A stretch of DNA of 64,000 bases from Cepaea nemoralis (GCA_014155875.1 JACEFZ010014460.1:15001-79000), one strand, 5' to 3'. Positions 55,861 through 64,000 are shown, numbered from the stretch's first letter. Numbers and translations: made by a program. The notes: generated from the sequence alone by a model not told the origin.

Positions 55861-57758
55861 TTATTGAGATTTGTGAAACTGATATTTGGCTTTCAAGATA
55901 TCATCAATGTTTGATTTAGAATTGTTGCATCCAATCAAGAAAATTGTTTTCAAATGTTCATCAGTCAATCTCGTTCGATGTACTGATTTCACATATTTCA
56001 TTTTTGAAAATGTTTGCTCACAGACATAAGTTGATCCAAACACTGCATACAAGCGGCAAATTTCTTCACTTTCAGAAACTCAACATCAAGTAAACAGCGG
56101 TCAAATTCAACAAGTTGTCCTTCTCGGTGCTTCTCTTTCAGCAAGTCATTTGCTTGCAAATCAATGAGCTCCAACTGTAGTTCAACTGGTACATCATTAA
56201 GGTTACAATCAAACGGTTTCAGGAACAAAAAAAATGTCACTCTCAATTATGTCAAGATCTAAATAATCTCTCCAAAAATATTATTCTTTACTGTCACGAA
56301 TAATTTTTTTTCGGAAAATCGATGTTGACATCTTCGGCGATTGTAGCTCAAAACTCTTTGAAACAGTGACAATGAGAAAAGTTTTCTCTTCCAGTTGTGC
56401 TACAAACAATGACAGCTTTCTCCGAAATCCTTTCATGATTCTGTAGAGATCACAGACGAGGTTGTGATTTCCCTGAAGTTTCAATTTCAGTTCATTCATG
56501 TGGGATGTGATGTCGACCAAAAATAACAACTTTGACAGCCAGGTAGGATCTGACAGCTGTGGATCAGATCTATAGTTTTCAGTGAGGAAAACATCTATTT
56601 CGTTTCGGAGCTTGTAAACACGAAGCAGGACTTAACCGCAGCTGAGGCACCTCACTGATGTGTGATAAGGACAAGTCACAGAATTCAGAATTAATTTCTT
56701 CAAGAAAAGCCTGGGACTGACGGTGACTGAATGCATATTCACAGCAGAAACGACTGGTTTCAGTACATAAGAAGTATCTAAGTCTTTCCCACATAGTGCT
56801 TGCTGATGATGCAGTGTATGAACAGAGCGCCAGGAATTAGCAAATCTTTCAACTGAGTCCTAAACTGCCCCATCATACCTTTACTCACTCCAGCCACGTT
56901 GTTTTCTCCATCAACTGTAACATCTCGAAGCTGATTCCACTGAAGGTTATAGTCTTGCAAAGCTTTTTGCACTTCCATGAAAATGTCTTTCCCAGTTGTT
57001 ATTCCATGCATGCTGCAAACGGATGTCAACTCTTCCGTTATCTGAAAATCTAAATTGACACCACGAATGAACACGAGAAGTTGTGACGTACTCGAGAGAT
57101 CAGTAGACTCATTCAGCGCCAGAGAATACCACAAAAAGTTCCTAGTTTTTTCGCGTATCTGTAGCACTGTGTTCTCTCCAAGTTCTTCTTTGCTTCGCAC
57201 AAATGAACTTGCCGAAAGGCTGATAGTTCAAAACAAATCGGCTTTCTCAGGACACAAGTCATTTGCAGATTCCATCATACACTCTTTGATGAAGTTGCCA
57301 TCAATAAAGGGTTTTCATCGTTCTGCCATCTTATGCACTATTTTGTAACTTGTGCGAGTGACAGATTCATTTACAGCAAACTTTCTAGTGAAGAGATTTA
57401 TTTATGTTTCTAAACCACGTTTCATGGACTCATATTTCAAAGAGCGTAACTTTCCAGAAATCTTTGAATATGTTGATAGGCGTTTTGTTTCGTGGTGACG
57501 TAGAAGATTGTACTCTTTCCAAACAGCAACACTTTCGCTGCATATTACGCAGCTGGATTTCTGGTCCTTTGTTTCCACAAAGAAGTACTTTACTCCCCAT
57601 TCTTCATTGAAAACGCGACACTCAGCGTCCACTTTTCTTTTCTTAGTAACCGTAATGAAGTTTGAAGTACACGGGATCTGAAAATGAAAAAGACATTGAA
57701 TTAGAAACATAATTAAAATCCTATTGAAACACAAGAAAAGCAGATGACTAAGGGTCAC
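55861..57758 (-). pseudogene. hAT transposase relic (GTF2IRD2/ZBED type)
   Basis: A series of minus-strand frames lies collinear with a hAT transposase. First a BED-like finger (57,560-57,470: C-V-I-C-S-E, then R-H-H-E-T-K), whose last expected His reads Arg. Next the catalytic-domain start (57,120-56,800: L-A-L-N-E-S-T-D, V-T-V-D-G-E-N), where the usual Asp before E-S-T is Asn. Then H-R-Q-S-Q-A-F-L-E-E-I (56,730-56,690) and a middle region (56,529-56,281). Finally the C-terminal dimerisation region (56,040-55,861: V-C-E-Q-T-F-S-K-M-K, L-T-D-E-H-L). At least four frame breaks. It would have cut and pasted the element; now dead. Confidence 0.85.
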
Positions 57759-57882
57759 TGGTGAAGCTCACGGCTCACCAAAAGTACATATAAAGTTTAT
57801 AGGTACCTTTGGTAATAGAATATATCTCATAATAAGGTTTGCAAAATATACAAATAGGCCGGTCTAAATAAACAGCCTAGAG

Positions 57883-58084
57883 CAGAGTTTTTCAAACTGG
57901 GTTCCGCGAGTGGCAGCCAGGGGTTCCATCCGAAACAGACCGAAATCGTCTAAATGCAACATTTCTGCCCTATGTGGTTTATTACATAAAGTAGGACAGA
58001 CATTTGGATCATCTCATAGAGTTCATTGAGCAACGTAAACATTTGCGTAAGGATCTGCTCCAGAAGAAAGGTTGAAAAACACTG
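57883..58084. mobile_element. Short hAT MITE nested in the hAT element
   Basis: 202 bp starting CAGAGTTTTTCAAACTGG and ending GGTTGAAAAACACTG. Perfect 8-bp duplication GCCTAGAG (57875-57882 and 58085-58092). Different family from the CAGTGGTTCTCAACC MITEs. Confidence 0.88.
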
Positions 58085-58620
58085 GCCTAGAGATCAGCTC
58101 GATTAACAACTCGACCTGGAAATTCTTCTGAAATGGGAGTAAAATTTTCGTAATAACACGCGGCTTCTATTGCATTTCTATGATATGTTTGCTACTTTAC
58201 TGCCTCTATTCATACTTGTAGTTCACTTACCTATCACTGTCAAACAAAGACATCCTTGTTAGCATACCTATAAAATGGATGACTGGTAAAAAGAAGCAAA
58301 TATTTCTGGAGCATCGGACCTGTGTTGACAGTAGATGCTGGGATGGACTCGAAATAAGCAAACATTACAATAAAAAAGAAAATCTCGATACAATAATTGA
58401 TAATTAAAAATAGTAAACTTAAAACACAGAGCAGCCACGAGGTCTCCGCACAAGTGAAGATCTCCTATTACTCTAAACATAATGTTTACATTTAAATTGC
58501 ATAACAAAGTCTCGTGTTCCATACGTTATATCAAGCAAGTTCGAGTACCGTCGGCGGGCTGGATGAAATGACAGCCGCGGGCTGGATCCGGCCCGCGGGC
58601 CCTAGTTTGGTGAAACCTTG
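58085..58620. other. hAT 5' non-coding part
   Basis: No coding motif seen. It ends in GC-rich subterminal repeats (CCGCGGGCTGGATCC, GGCCCGCGGGCCC). Confidence 0.5.
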
Positions 58621-58644
58621 CGCTAGATAGTATGAACATTGAAA

Positions 58645-59061
58645 TGGGGGGGGGGGGGGGGGATGGGGTGCGTGGTCTCGATGTACGGCGTCCGCCTCGA
58701 GTAGCTGGAGGTCCCGGGTTTAAGCCCCGGTGAGGACCGGGATTTTTTCACATGGACTTCTAGTAATAACATTTCCCCTGGTCTCTGGGTAGTGAGATCG
58801 GACGCCCGTGTATATTGTTGCGCACGTAAAAAAATCCCTTGGCAGTTGGAATTCGAAAAAGAGCAGACTAACGGCGCTGCCCGGGCAAAATTTCGAGTTA
58901 AAAATCTACCCAAAGTATTTCAGGATCCTCGCCAGTGCTACGGAGTGTGTGCACTGAGCTGAGTTTCTCCAGACTCAAGTTTGAGTTAGGAGGAGAACGG
59001 AGCACTTATGGGTTACACCCGTGTGCCGTGATGTTGATCCATCGACTAAGCTAAACTAAAC
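58645..59061 (+). repeat. SINE5: tRNA-like head with LINE-like 3' tail
   Basis: Flanked by a perfect 17-bp duplication TAGTATGAACATTGAAA (58628-58644 and 59062-59078). It begins with a poly-G run, then a tRNA-like head (GTGGTCTCGATGTACGGCG; decayed B box CCCGGGTTTAAGCCCC). The body ends GAACGGAGCACTTATGGG, TGCCGTGATGTTGATCC, ATCGACTAAGCTAAAC. That tail resembles the 3' ends of the LINE-C and LINE-D copies here. Near 58,919-58,953 it also resembles the LINE-D 5' UTR (59,485-59,519). Confidence 0.85.
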
Positions 59062-59271
59062 TAGTATGAACATTGAAAGCTATAATGTAGCCACTCAGGG
59101 ATTCCAACCTGACGCTTTCAAATGACGCCGAAGGAACAAGTGTATCTCGAAGAACGACAAACTAGCCAATCCTTAAATGCACCTTCATTAGTTTATCATG
59201 TCAGCTTGTCATGCTACATTGCCAAACTACTAAGTAGTTTACATATAAACCTTATCCTCCTCCAACAGTTA

Positions 59272-59331
59272 AGATGTTGCAACCTATTTAACCGGCGTGT
59301 TAGGCGGATGTGATAACCACTACACTACAGA
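59272..59331 (-). other. tRNA-Val(AAC)-like 5' half, pseudo-tRNA
   Basis: The minus strand reads GTTTCTGTAGTGTAGTGGTT then ATCACATCCGCCTAACACG. This is the acceptor, D-arm and anticodon-arm part of an animal valine tRNA as I know it. After the anticodon stem only CCGGTTAAATAGGTTGCAAC remains, which does not fold as a proper T-arm. It is probably a pseudogene or SINE head. Confidence 0.5.
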
Positions 59332-59595
59332 AACATACAGAATATTTATTGGTTTTCTTCCGGTTTCAAGATGGCGACGGTCGGTCGTGTTGTTTTGTGT
59401 TCGTTAACTTTTTCGAGTAGGGGATGGATTTATTCATCTCTTGCGTGTAATTGGTGTGCCAGGATGTAAAATCAGGAGTTTCTACTCAAGATCTGCGCGG
59501 GTGCTACGGAGTTCGTGCATCGAGCGAAGCCATCCTTGAGTGAATTTTCAGCAGCGTGTGTGGTTCTCAGCAGTCTGTGTTTACGTTTTTTCAAC

Positions 59596-61023
59596 ATGGC
59601 GGAAGAACGTATTTTTTCCGAGCGGTCAGCAGTCAACATAACGAAGCGGCGTGGTAGCCGCGCAGGGACAAAGAAGCTAGGTAAGCGCGGTGGTTTGAGG
59701 CGTTTTAGACTCAAGTGTCACCGTCTAGGACTCAGGAACATCCGTATTCTATATTGGAACTGTGCCAGTGTAAAACAACGGGGCTCTATTTTAGAAACCC
59801 TAGTTTACAGGAACGACATTGTAGCACTCCAGGAGACGAGACTGGGCGATCAGCTACTCCGAATTGCCGGCTTCAAATGTTTCTACAACAGACGACATCT
59901 GGGAACGGCGATTCTCGTTCGCGACAGCATGGTGGCGTCAGAGCTAGACATGTCCAGTTGGGACAGTGACGATATACAAATACAGGCGTTGAGAGTTCAT
60001 TCCAGTATACCATTCGTGTTGGTTAATGTTTATGCCCGCAATGCGAGTATGGACGCCCAGAAGTGGCAGTGCTTAAGTGGCATATTAGGCCACGAGAGAA
60101 ATGTTATTTTCTGTGGTGACTTCAACGCTAAAGGCAGAGCATGGGGAAACACTTCCTCCAATACACAAGGGGAGGAGCTCGAGACTGCACTGGAAACCAT
60201 CGACCTGGTTTGTATTAACAGTGGCTGTGTCACCAGGACAGCAAGCCGTCCAGGCGATGAGGACAGTGCTATTGATCTGGCGCTAGTTTCACCTTCACTC
60301 ACTACAGTGTGTAGATGGGGTGTCCTAGGACACCATGGCAGCGACCACCACCCGTGCAGCATATTGGTGGAGAAAGGCAGAACCAGGCAGCACAAGCTAA
60401 AGGTAAAGACGTTCCAGTATGACAGTACAGGGCAAGATGTGGTGAGTAAAATAAGACGTGACAAGCGCAGAACGTTTCAGGGCAGGAAAAAAAGCTGGGA
60501 GCAGCCACCGTGGTGGAGTTTCGAGGTGGAGAAGGCTTGGGTGGATAAGCGTAGTGCTGTAAGGAGATGGCAAAATGCCAAGAAGAACAGAGCTGGTCAT
60601 CCTAGTCCCTGCTTGCACTTAGAAAGAGAGATGCACACAAAAGTAAGCTATTTCAAAAAACTGGTCAAGGTGGTTAAAAGCGAAAAATGGGCAGAGGTGT
60701 GTCAAAGAGTAAGCACAGACAAGTCACTGAAATTGTTCTGGCGACTACATAAAAGCATGAGTGGTGTAGTCAAGAATAAGAGCATTTCAGACTTCCAAGG
60801 TGCTGACCTCACCTGGCAGAGGACTGACGAGGACAAGGGCAAAGCCCTCTTTGAACGCTACCTTGAGCAGGGCAACCAGACAGACATGGGAGGCCGAAAT
60901 CTGGCCAAGGAGGTCACCTCAGACAGATGCAAGGCCCAGAACACTTCGGAGGAAGACACAGTGACAGTGAAAGAAATCAAGGCTGTGCTTCGACGATCAA
61001 AAAAACAGTGCTCCAGGTCCTGA
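59596..61023 (+). CDS. LINE-D endonuclease domain (EEP family), N-terminal part of ORF2
   Basis: An open frame of about 475 codons from ATG 59,596 (preceded by TCAAC; an in-frame GTG further upstream is not a likely start). A basic N-terminus is followed by the endonuclease motifs: L-Y-W-N-C (Asn at 59,757), Q-E-T (Glu at 59,833), V-Y-A-R, G-D-F-N-A (60,115-60,129), S-A-I-D-L-A-L and S-D-H-H-P (60,340-60,354). All expected metal-binding and catalytic residues appear present. The enzyme would nick target DNA for target-primed reverse transcription. After about residue 280 comes the linker to RT. The frame is lost at an A-run near 61,000, just before the RT block A-P-G-P-D-G. Confidence 0.85.
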   Translation: MAEERIFSERSAVNITKRRGSRAGTKKLGKRGGLRRFRLKCHRLGLRNIRILYWNCASVKQRGSILETLVYRNDIVALQETRLGDQLLRIAGFKCFYNRRHLGTAILVRDSMVASELDMSSWDSDDIQIQALRVHSSIPFVLVNVYARNASMDAQKWQCLSGILGHERNVIFCGDFNAKGRAWGNTSSNTQGEELETALETIDLVCINSGCVTRTASRPGDEDSAIDLALVSPSLTTVCRWGVLGHHGSDHHPCSILVEKGRTRQHKLKVKTFQYDSTGQDVVSKIRRDKRRTFQGRKKSWEQPPWWSFEVEKAWVDKRSAVRRWQNAKKNRAGHPSPCLHLEREMHTKVSYFKKLVKVVKSEKWAEVCQRVSTDKSLKLFWRLHKSMSGVVKNKSISDFQGADLTWQRTDEDKGKALFERYLEQGNQTDMGGRNLAKEVTSDRCKAQNTSEEDTVTVKEIKAVLRRSKKQCSRS

Positions 61024-61444
61024 TGGCATAAGATACGACGACATAAATAGGTGTACCGACAATGAGCTAGAGAAACTAGCAGACATGTACAACAACAGTA
61101 TAGGGAGTGCTAGCATCAAGGAGGAATGGTTACACAGCTATCTGATTCCCTTGCCGAAGCCTGACAAAGACCACAAAAAAATTCAGGGATATCGAATTAT
61201 AACCATGCAGAATACAATAGGCAAGCTGCTGGAGAAGGTAATTGCCAGGAAAATATCAAGCCAACTAGAGAGGCAAGGTGTTTTCCCATCTACCCTGGGT
61301 GGGTACCGTCCAAAAGAGAAACCTGGACCAATGCAGCAGTCTTTGCCCATGATGTCTATGAAGGTTTCCACTCAGGCACTGAAACCGTTGCTGCAGCGAT
61401 TGATCTTGAGGACGCATACAACAGAGTACCACTGGAGTTTTTAA
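61004..61444 (+). pseudogene. LINE-D reverse transcriptase, fingers (second frame)
   Basis: Continues the polymerase in another frame. It reads N-S-A-P-G-P-D-G-I near 61,004-61,030, then L-I-P-L-P-K-P-D-K-D near 61,141, then I-A-R-K-I-S-S-Q-L-E and G-Y-R-P-K near 61,300. The correct frame returns to the first at a short A-run (61,312-61,315). Beyond that point this frame is out of register up to its stop, so only about the first 100 codons are meaningful. Confidence 0.8.
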
Positions 61445-62379
61445 TGTTTCAGCTTCTTGAACTAAACGTAAGTCCATTCCTCCTTAGTTGGATCGCTGCA
61501 GCCCTCTACCAACGGAAAGTAGTTTTTAGATGTGGCAGTTGGACTTCGGAACCAACAACAATATATCCTGGCCTACCACAGGGATCACCATTATCTCCGG
61601 TACTGTTCAACGCCTACACAGTGAGAATCACCAGTGAGCAGATCACTGGACCTGGCAGGACATTGTCGTATGCCGATGATGTTTTAGTGTATCGTCAGGG
61701 TAAGGATAGAGAGGAGGTTGCTGTGGAACTACAAACCGAACTCAATCGCATAAGTACTTGGTGTGATGAAGCTGGGGCAATGGTCAACCCAACAAAGGCA
61801 ACAGTGACTTGGTTCTCGTTGAATAATCATATTGTCAACAATCCAACACCAACTGTAATGCTGTGTTCAGAGACGGTGGAAAGAACGCAGGCAATGAATT
61901 ACCTGGGGATACGGTTTGATCGAAGCCTTGCTTATAATGTGCACATAGACCAGGTGATAACAAAGGCCAAGCGGGGTTTGGCAGCGATGCGGGTGATGGC
62001 GGCAGCAAACTGTGAGCAGCGCCATCTATGTCTTCTGTACGAGGGGCTGGTCATGTCTGTTTTGGAGTATGCAATGGCAATCCTGACTCTCAGCCATAAG
62101 CAGATAGAAAGGATGGAAAGGATACAGAATGAAGCTATGCGCATTATTCTTGGATGTACAAGAGATACAGCATGCAGGGCGATGCGCTACCTTCTTGATT
62201 TTCCAACCATTGAAGAGAGAATACAAGTTTGCAGGGCACGCGCCTACCTCAGAATTAACGCAAACACACAACATCCACTGCATAGTGAAATTAGGAAGGT
62301 GAAGGGCAGCAGGTTAAAAAGAGGACGGTCGATGGATGGGTCAAGCCGAAGACATTCTTCAACAGGTGTGTTCACTTGA
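61312..62379 (+). CDS. LINE-D reverse transcriptase, palm and thumb (first frame)
   Basis: From 61,312 the frame reads R-E-T-W-T-N-A-A, then A-I-D-L-E-D-A-Y-N-R-V (motif A, catalytic Asp), G-L-P-Q-G-S-P-L-S-P (motif B, near 61,570) and S-Y-A-D-D-V (motif C, 61,666-61,683). Later come M-N-Y-L-G-I-R-F-D (motif E region) and the thumb. Both motif C aspartates are kept. The frame departs near 62,330, just before the RNase H region, and stops at 62,379. The enzyme would copy element RNA at the nicked target. By sequence this palm looks catalytically complete. Confidence 0.84.
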   Translation, partial: KRETWTNAAVFAHDVYEGFHSGTETVAAAIDLEDAYNRVPLEFLMFQLLELNVSPFLLSWIAAALYQRKVVFRCGSWTSEPTTIYPGLPQGSPLSPVLFNAYTVRITSEQITGPGRTLSYADDVLVYRQGKDREEVAVELQTELNRISTWCDEAGAMVNPTKATVTWFSLNNHIVNNPTPTVMLCSETVERTQAMNYLGIRFDRSLAYNVHIDQVITKAKRGLAAMRVMAAANCEQRHLCLLYEGLVMSVLEYAMAILTLSHKQIERMERIQNEAMRIILGCTRDTACRAMRYLLDFPTIEERIQVCRARAYLRINANTQHPLHSEIRKVKGSRLKRGRSMDGSSRRHSSTGVFT

Positions 62380-63193
62380 GGACTTAGAACCTGGCGAGGA
62401 GTGGGTGCAAGTGCCAATAGACTTCTGCACATCCTTTTCAGTTTGCATCCAACTAGATAGAAAATGCAGACAAGAAAATCCGGCTGCTGTTGAGGCTGAA
62501 GTACAAGCGTTGATTTTCGAGAATTCGCTAGACGGTGACGCGGTCATCTACACAGATGGGTCGGTCGTCCGACATGTGAGAAGCTCATGGGCCTTTACAG
62601 CTCGGGCCGGAGGGAGAATTGTGAAGGAGGACTCTGGTGCTTTCACTGAAACCACAAGTAGCCTGACCATGGAAGTCATGGCAGTAAGTAAAGCAATAAC
62701 ATGGCTCGAGACACAGACATTCACTAGGGCTTGTTTCCTTAGCGACTCAATGAACATGATCAAGAGGATAGAGGAGGGGTCGATCCGAAGAGAATGGTTG
62801 CTGCCTCTCAAGCGGTCTCGGCTGGCAAAGATTAGTTTCATCTTCGTGCCAGGTCATGCGGGAGTACAAGGAAATGAGCGGGCTGAGAAGCTCGCAGGTG
62901 AGGCTACTGTGGAGGGCGGACGCGCCATGGACCAGGCTGACATTCTGAATGCTCTACGAGAAGTGAGACTTTTGCGAGAACCAAGTGATGACTGTGAATC
63001 TACAACCATGGCCAGACTGCGGGAGCAGCAAATTAAAAGAGGGGTGGCCAAACAAGAACACTACGCAGGAAGCCAAAGAAGATTGATAAACCAACACATA
63101 ACTGGCGTCGTTAGCCGCTACACGCTGCGGGATTTGCTGAGGAGGGGATCCGAGCACTTATGGACTGAATGGTTCGATGTGCAACGAGGATGA
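62336..63193 (+). CDS. LINE-D RNase H domain, C-terminus of ORF2
   Basis: About 285 codons in the second frame, joined to the RT by a single-base shift near 62,330. The RNase H blocks are I-Y-T-D-G-S-V (near 62,549), S-L-T-M-E-V-M (near 62,665), F-L-S-D-S-M-N (near 62,738) and V-P-G-H-A-G-V (near 62,848). The last block reads N-E-R-A-E-K-L-A-G, with Glu where relatives have Asp, a possible loss of a catalytic residue. It ends with S-E-H-L-W, then a stop before the ACTA tail. Confidence 0.83.
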   Translation: MGQAEDILQQVCSLEDLEPGEEWVQVPIDFCTSFSVCIQLDRKCRQENPAAVEAEVQALIFENSLDGDAVIYTDGSVVRHVRSSWAFTARAGGRIVKEDSGAFTETTSSLTMEVMAVSKAITWLETQTFTRACFLSDSMNMIKRIEEGSIRREWLLPLKRSRLAKISFIFVPGHAGVQGNERAEKLAGEATVEGGRAMDQADILNALREVRLLREPSDDCESTTMARLREQQIKRGVAKQEHYAGSQRRLINQHITGVVSRYTLRDLLRRGSEHLWTEWFDVQRG

Positions 63194-63250
63194 TCTGTCG
63201 ACTAACTAACTAACTAATTAACCTATTTAAGTTTTGTCCACTTAATGAAT

Positions 63251-63482
63251 CCGCGTTATGGTGACGGGTTTACGAATGCAATTCGCAATCCCGCATACCG
63301 CGTTCGAAACACAGCCGCGGGCGATTCGGTAGCAGACGGCCTTGTGTTGGTTCCCATTCAAAGGCATTAGTGCCGGTCGTTTAGATATCAATGGCAAACT
63401 ACTGAATATAAATTTGACATGAAATCACAAGCAGCAATTGAATACTGGGGTTGACTGCGAGTCATGTAAAGGCTATGCAACT
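63251..63482 (+). repeat. SINE1 copy
   Basis: CGCGTTATGGTGACGGG head, CGCGTTCGAAACACAGCC B box, GCAGACGGCCTTGTGTTGG, ATGGCAAACTACTGAAT core, GTCATGTAAAGGCTATGCAA tail. Confidence 0.88.
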
Positions 63483-63762
63483 TGTTAACCTTCTTGACTT
63501 ATGAATAGAGGAAAGGTAGATTCTGCAGGGCCGTGTCATATGCATATCTATGTTTCGGAATTATTTTTCCATTAATTATGAGAGTATAAAACTTATGTCA
63601 TCTCATCAGTTTTGCCGATTCTTAATAAGAATCAGGATGTTTGCAGAAACAGACTGACGCAATGGTTCCAGAGAATAATAGCAAGATAGTATTAAATATC
63701 TTTCATGTGGATAGTTATCTACTGAAATAAATATTAGTATATTATTAGAATCATCGGAAGCC
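63483..63762. other. No recognisable feature
   Basis: AT-rich; nothing recognised. Confidence 0.35.
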
Positions 63763-63935
63763 GTGGTAGCGTAGTCGCTACACTTCGGGCCTTATGGTAA
63801 CGAATTTGAAAAATTGACTTGGGCTGCCAGGTAAACCGAGCCAGCAATAGATACCAGAAAAGTTTTGATAAATGAAGAAGGCCGGGGTGATACTGACCGT
63901 GTCAGCCCTGGAGTGCCGACAGGTCTACAAAATAT
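63763..63935 (+). repeat. SINE4 copy
   Basis: GCCGTGGTAGCGTAGTCGCT head, GACTTGGGCTGCCAGGTAAA, GGGGTGATACTGACCGTGTC, and GAGTGCCGACAGGTCTACA end. Confidence 0.82.
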
Positions 63936-63957
63936 TTATCTAACATCATATGCCCGG

Positions 63958-64000
63958 AGGTCAGCATGGCCGAATGGATAAGAACGCGTGTTCTTAAACA
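63958..64000 (+). repeat. SINE2 start, cut by the window edge
   Basis: AGGTCAGCATGGCCGAATGG then ATAAGAACGCGTGTTCTTAA matches the SINE2 head. Confidence 0.88.

Larger units (their letters stand above)
55309..58620 (-). mobile_element. hAT DNA transposon (GTF2IRD2/ZBED-like), about 3.3 kb
   Basis: The left tip CAAGGGTCACCAAAC and the reverse-complemented right tip CAAGGTTTCACCAAAC are terminal inverted repeats. A perfect 8-bp duplication CGCTAGAT flanks them (55301-55308 and 58621-58628). Subterminal GGCGGGCCGGA and GGCCCGCGGGCC resemble Charlie-type hAT ends. It carries a minus-strand transposase relic, a SINE1 and a small hAT MITE. The transposase is too damaged to act, though the boundaries are clean. 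Confidence 0.93.
55243..59180 (-). repeat. SINE6 copy, split by hAT and SINE5 insertions
   Basis: Only the outer parts belong to it: 55,243-55,308 (ATTCACAGAAGTAGAAG, ACACGCTAGAT) and 59,062-59,180 (TTGAAAGCTATAATGTAG, GGGATTCCAACCTGACG). Joined, they parallel the copy at 48,690-48,880. Confidence 0.72.
59292..63219 (+). mobile_element. Nearly full-length RNase H-bearing LINE (LINE-D, I-superfamily-like)
   Basis: About 3.9 kb carrying, in order, an AP-type endonuclease, reverse transcriptase and RNase H, the layout of RNase H-containing LINE clades (I, Nimb, Outcast and others; clade not resolvable by eye). The tail is GACTAACTAACTAACTAA. AACCTATTTAA occurs at 59281-59291 and 63220-63230, a candidate 11-bp duplication, so the 5' end is placed at 59,292. 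No gag-like ORF1 with zinc knuckles is present. Only about three frame changes break the coding sequence, the least decayed element of the window. Confidence 0.82.

Overview
The window looks like repeat-dominated intergenic DNA from an animal nuclear genome. No host protein gene with recognisable exons was found, and there is no operon-like layout. Almost everything that can be named is a transposable element, a relic of one, or a simple or tandem repeat: several tRNA-derived SINE families, three kinds of non-LTR retrotransposon, hAT transposons and their MITEs, Helitron-like elements, and many microsatellites and minisatellites. The mix of RTE-like and RNase H-bearing LINEs, Helitrons with GACA microsatellites, GTF2IRD2/ZBED-type hAT and abundant SINEs suggests an invertebrate, possibly a mollusc. 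That is inference; no single-copy gene confirms it.

Working names used below. SINE1 has a core containing AAGCAATGGCAAACTACTGA and ends near CCTGTAAAGGATATGCAA; SINE1b is a subfamily with a different tRNA-like head. SINE2 starts GGTCAGCATGGCCGAATGG. SINE3 starts GGGAGTCTGCGTGGCGAAGTGG. SINE4 ends near GAGTGCCGATTGGTCTATA. SINE5, SINE6 and SINE7 are seen once or twice. LINE-A is an RNase H LINE with a C-rich C-terminus. LINE-C/D are related RNase H LINEs with TCAA or ACTA tails. LINE-B is an RTE-like RT.

Layout. 0-3 kb: LINE relic, SINE1, a three-layer nested hAT MITE, SINE4, SINE2 and SINE7. 3-6 kb: GA, CA and a 1,074-bp uninterrupted GACA array. 6.5-10.3 kb: a decayed LINE plus an unclassified duplicated block, bracketed by matching minisatellites. 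10.9-12.7 kb: a 107-bp satellite that runs into SINE1. 13.6-15.8 kb: RTE relics and a Helitron inserted in a TATTA array. 15.8-30.5 kb: mainly SINEs, many nested, with a LINE-A relic at 19.4-20.7 kb. 29.5-32.7 kb: RTE copies, one split by LINE-A. 33-34.6 kb: a 35-bp satellite, SINE4 and a decayed coding fragment. 36-46 kb: microsatellites, minisatellites and a second Helitron-like element. 46-54 kb: RTE and LINE relics and SINEs. 55.2-59.2 kb: a SINE6 copy split by a 3.3-kb hAT and a SINE5. 59.3-63.2 kb: a nearly full-length endonuclease/RT/RNase H LINE. 63.2-64 kb: SINEs, the last cut by the window edge.

The elements interact mainly by inserting into each other. Many target-site duplications are still perfect (8 bp for hAT elements, 11-17 bp for SINEs), so relative insertion order can be read. 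Two further relationships stand out. SINE5 ends in sequence resembling the 3' end of the resident RNase H LINEs. Two different SINE families end exactly where tandem arrays begin, suggesting that SINE tails seeded satellites.
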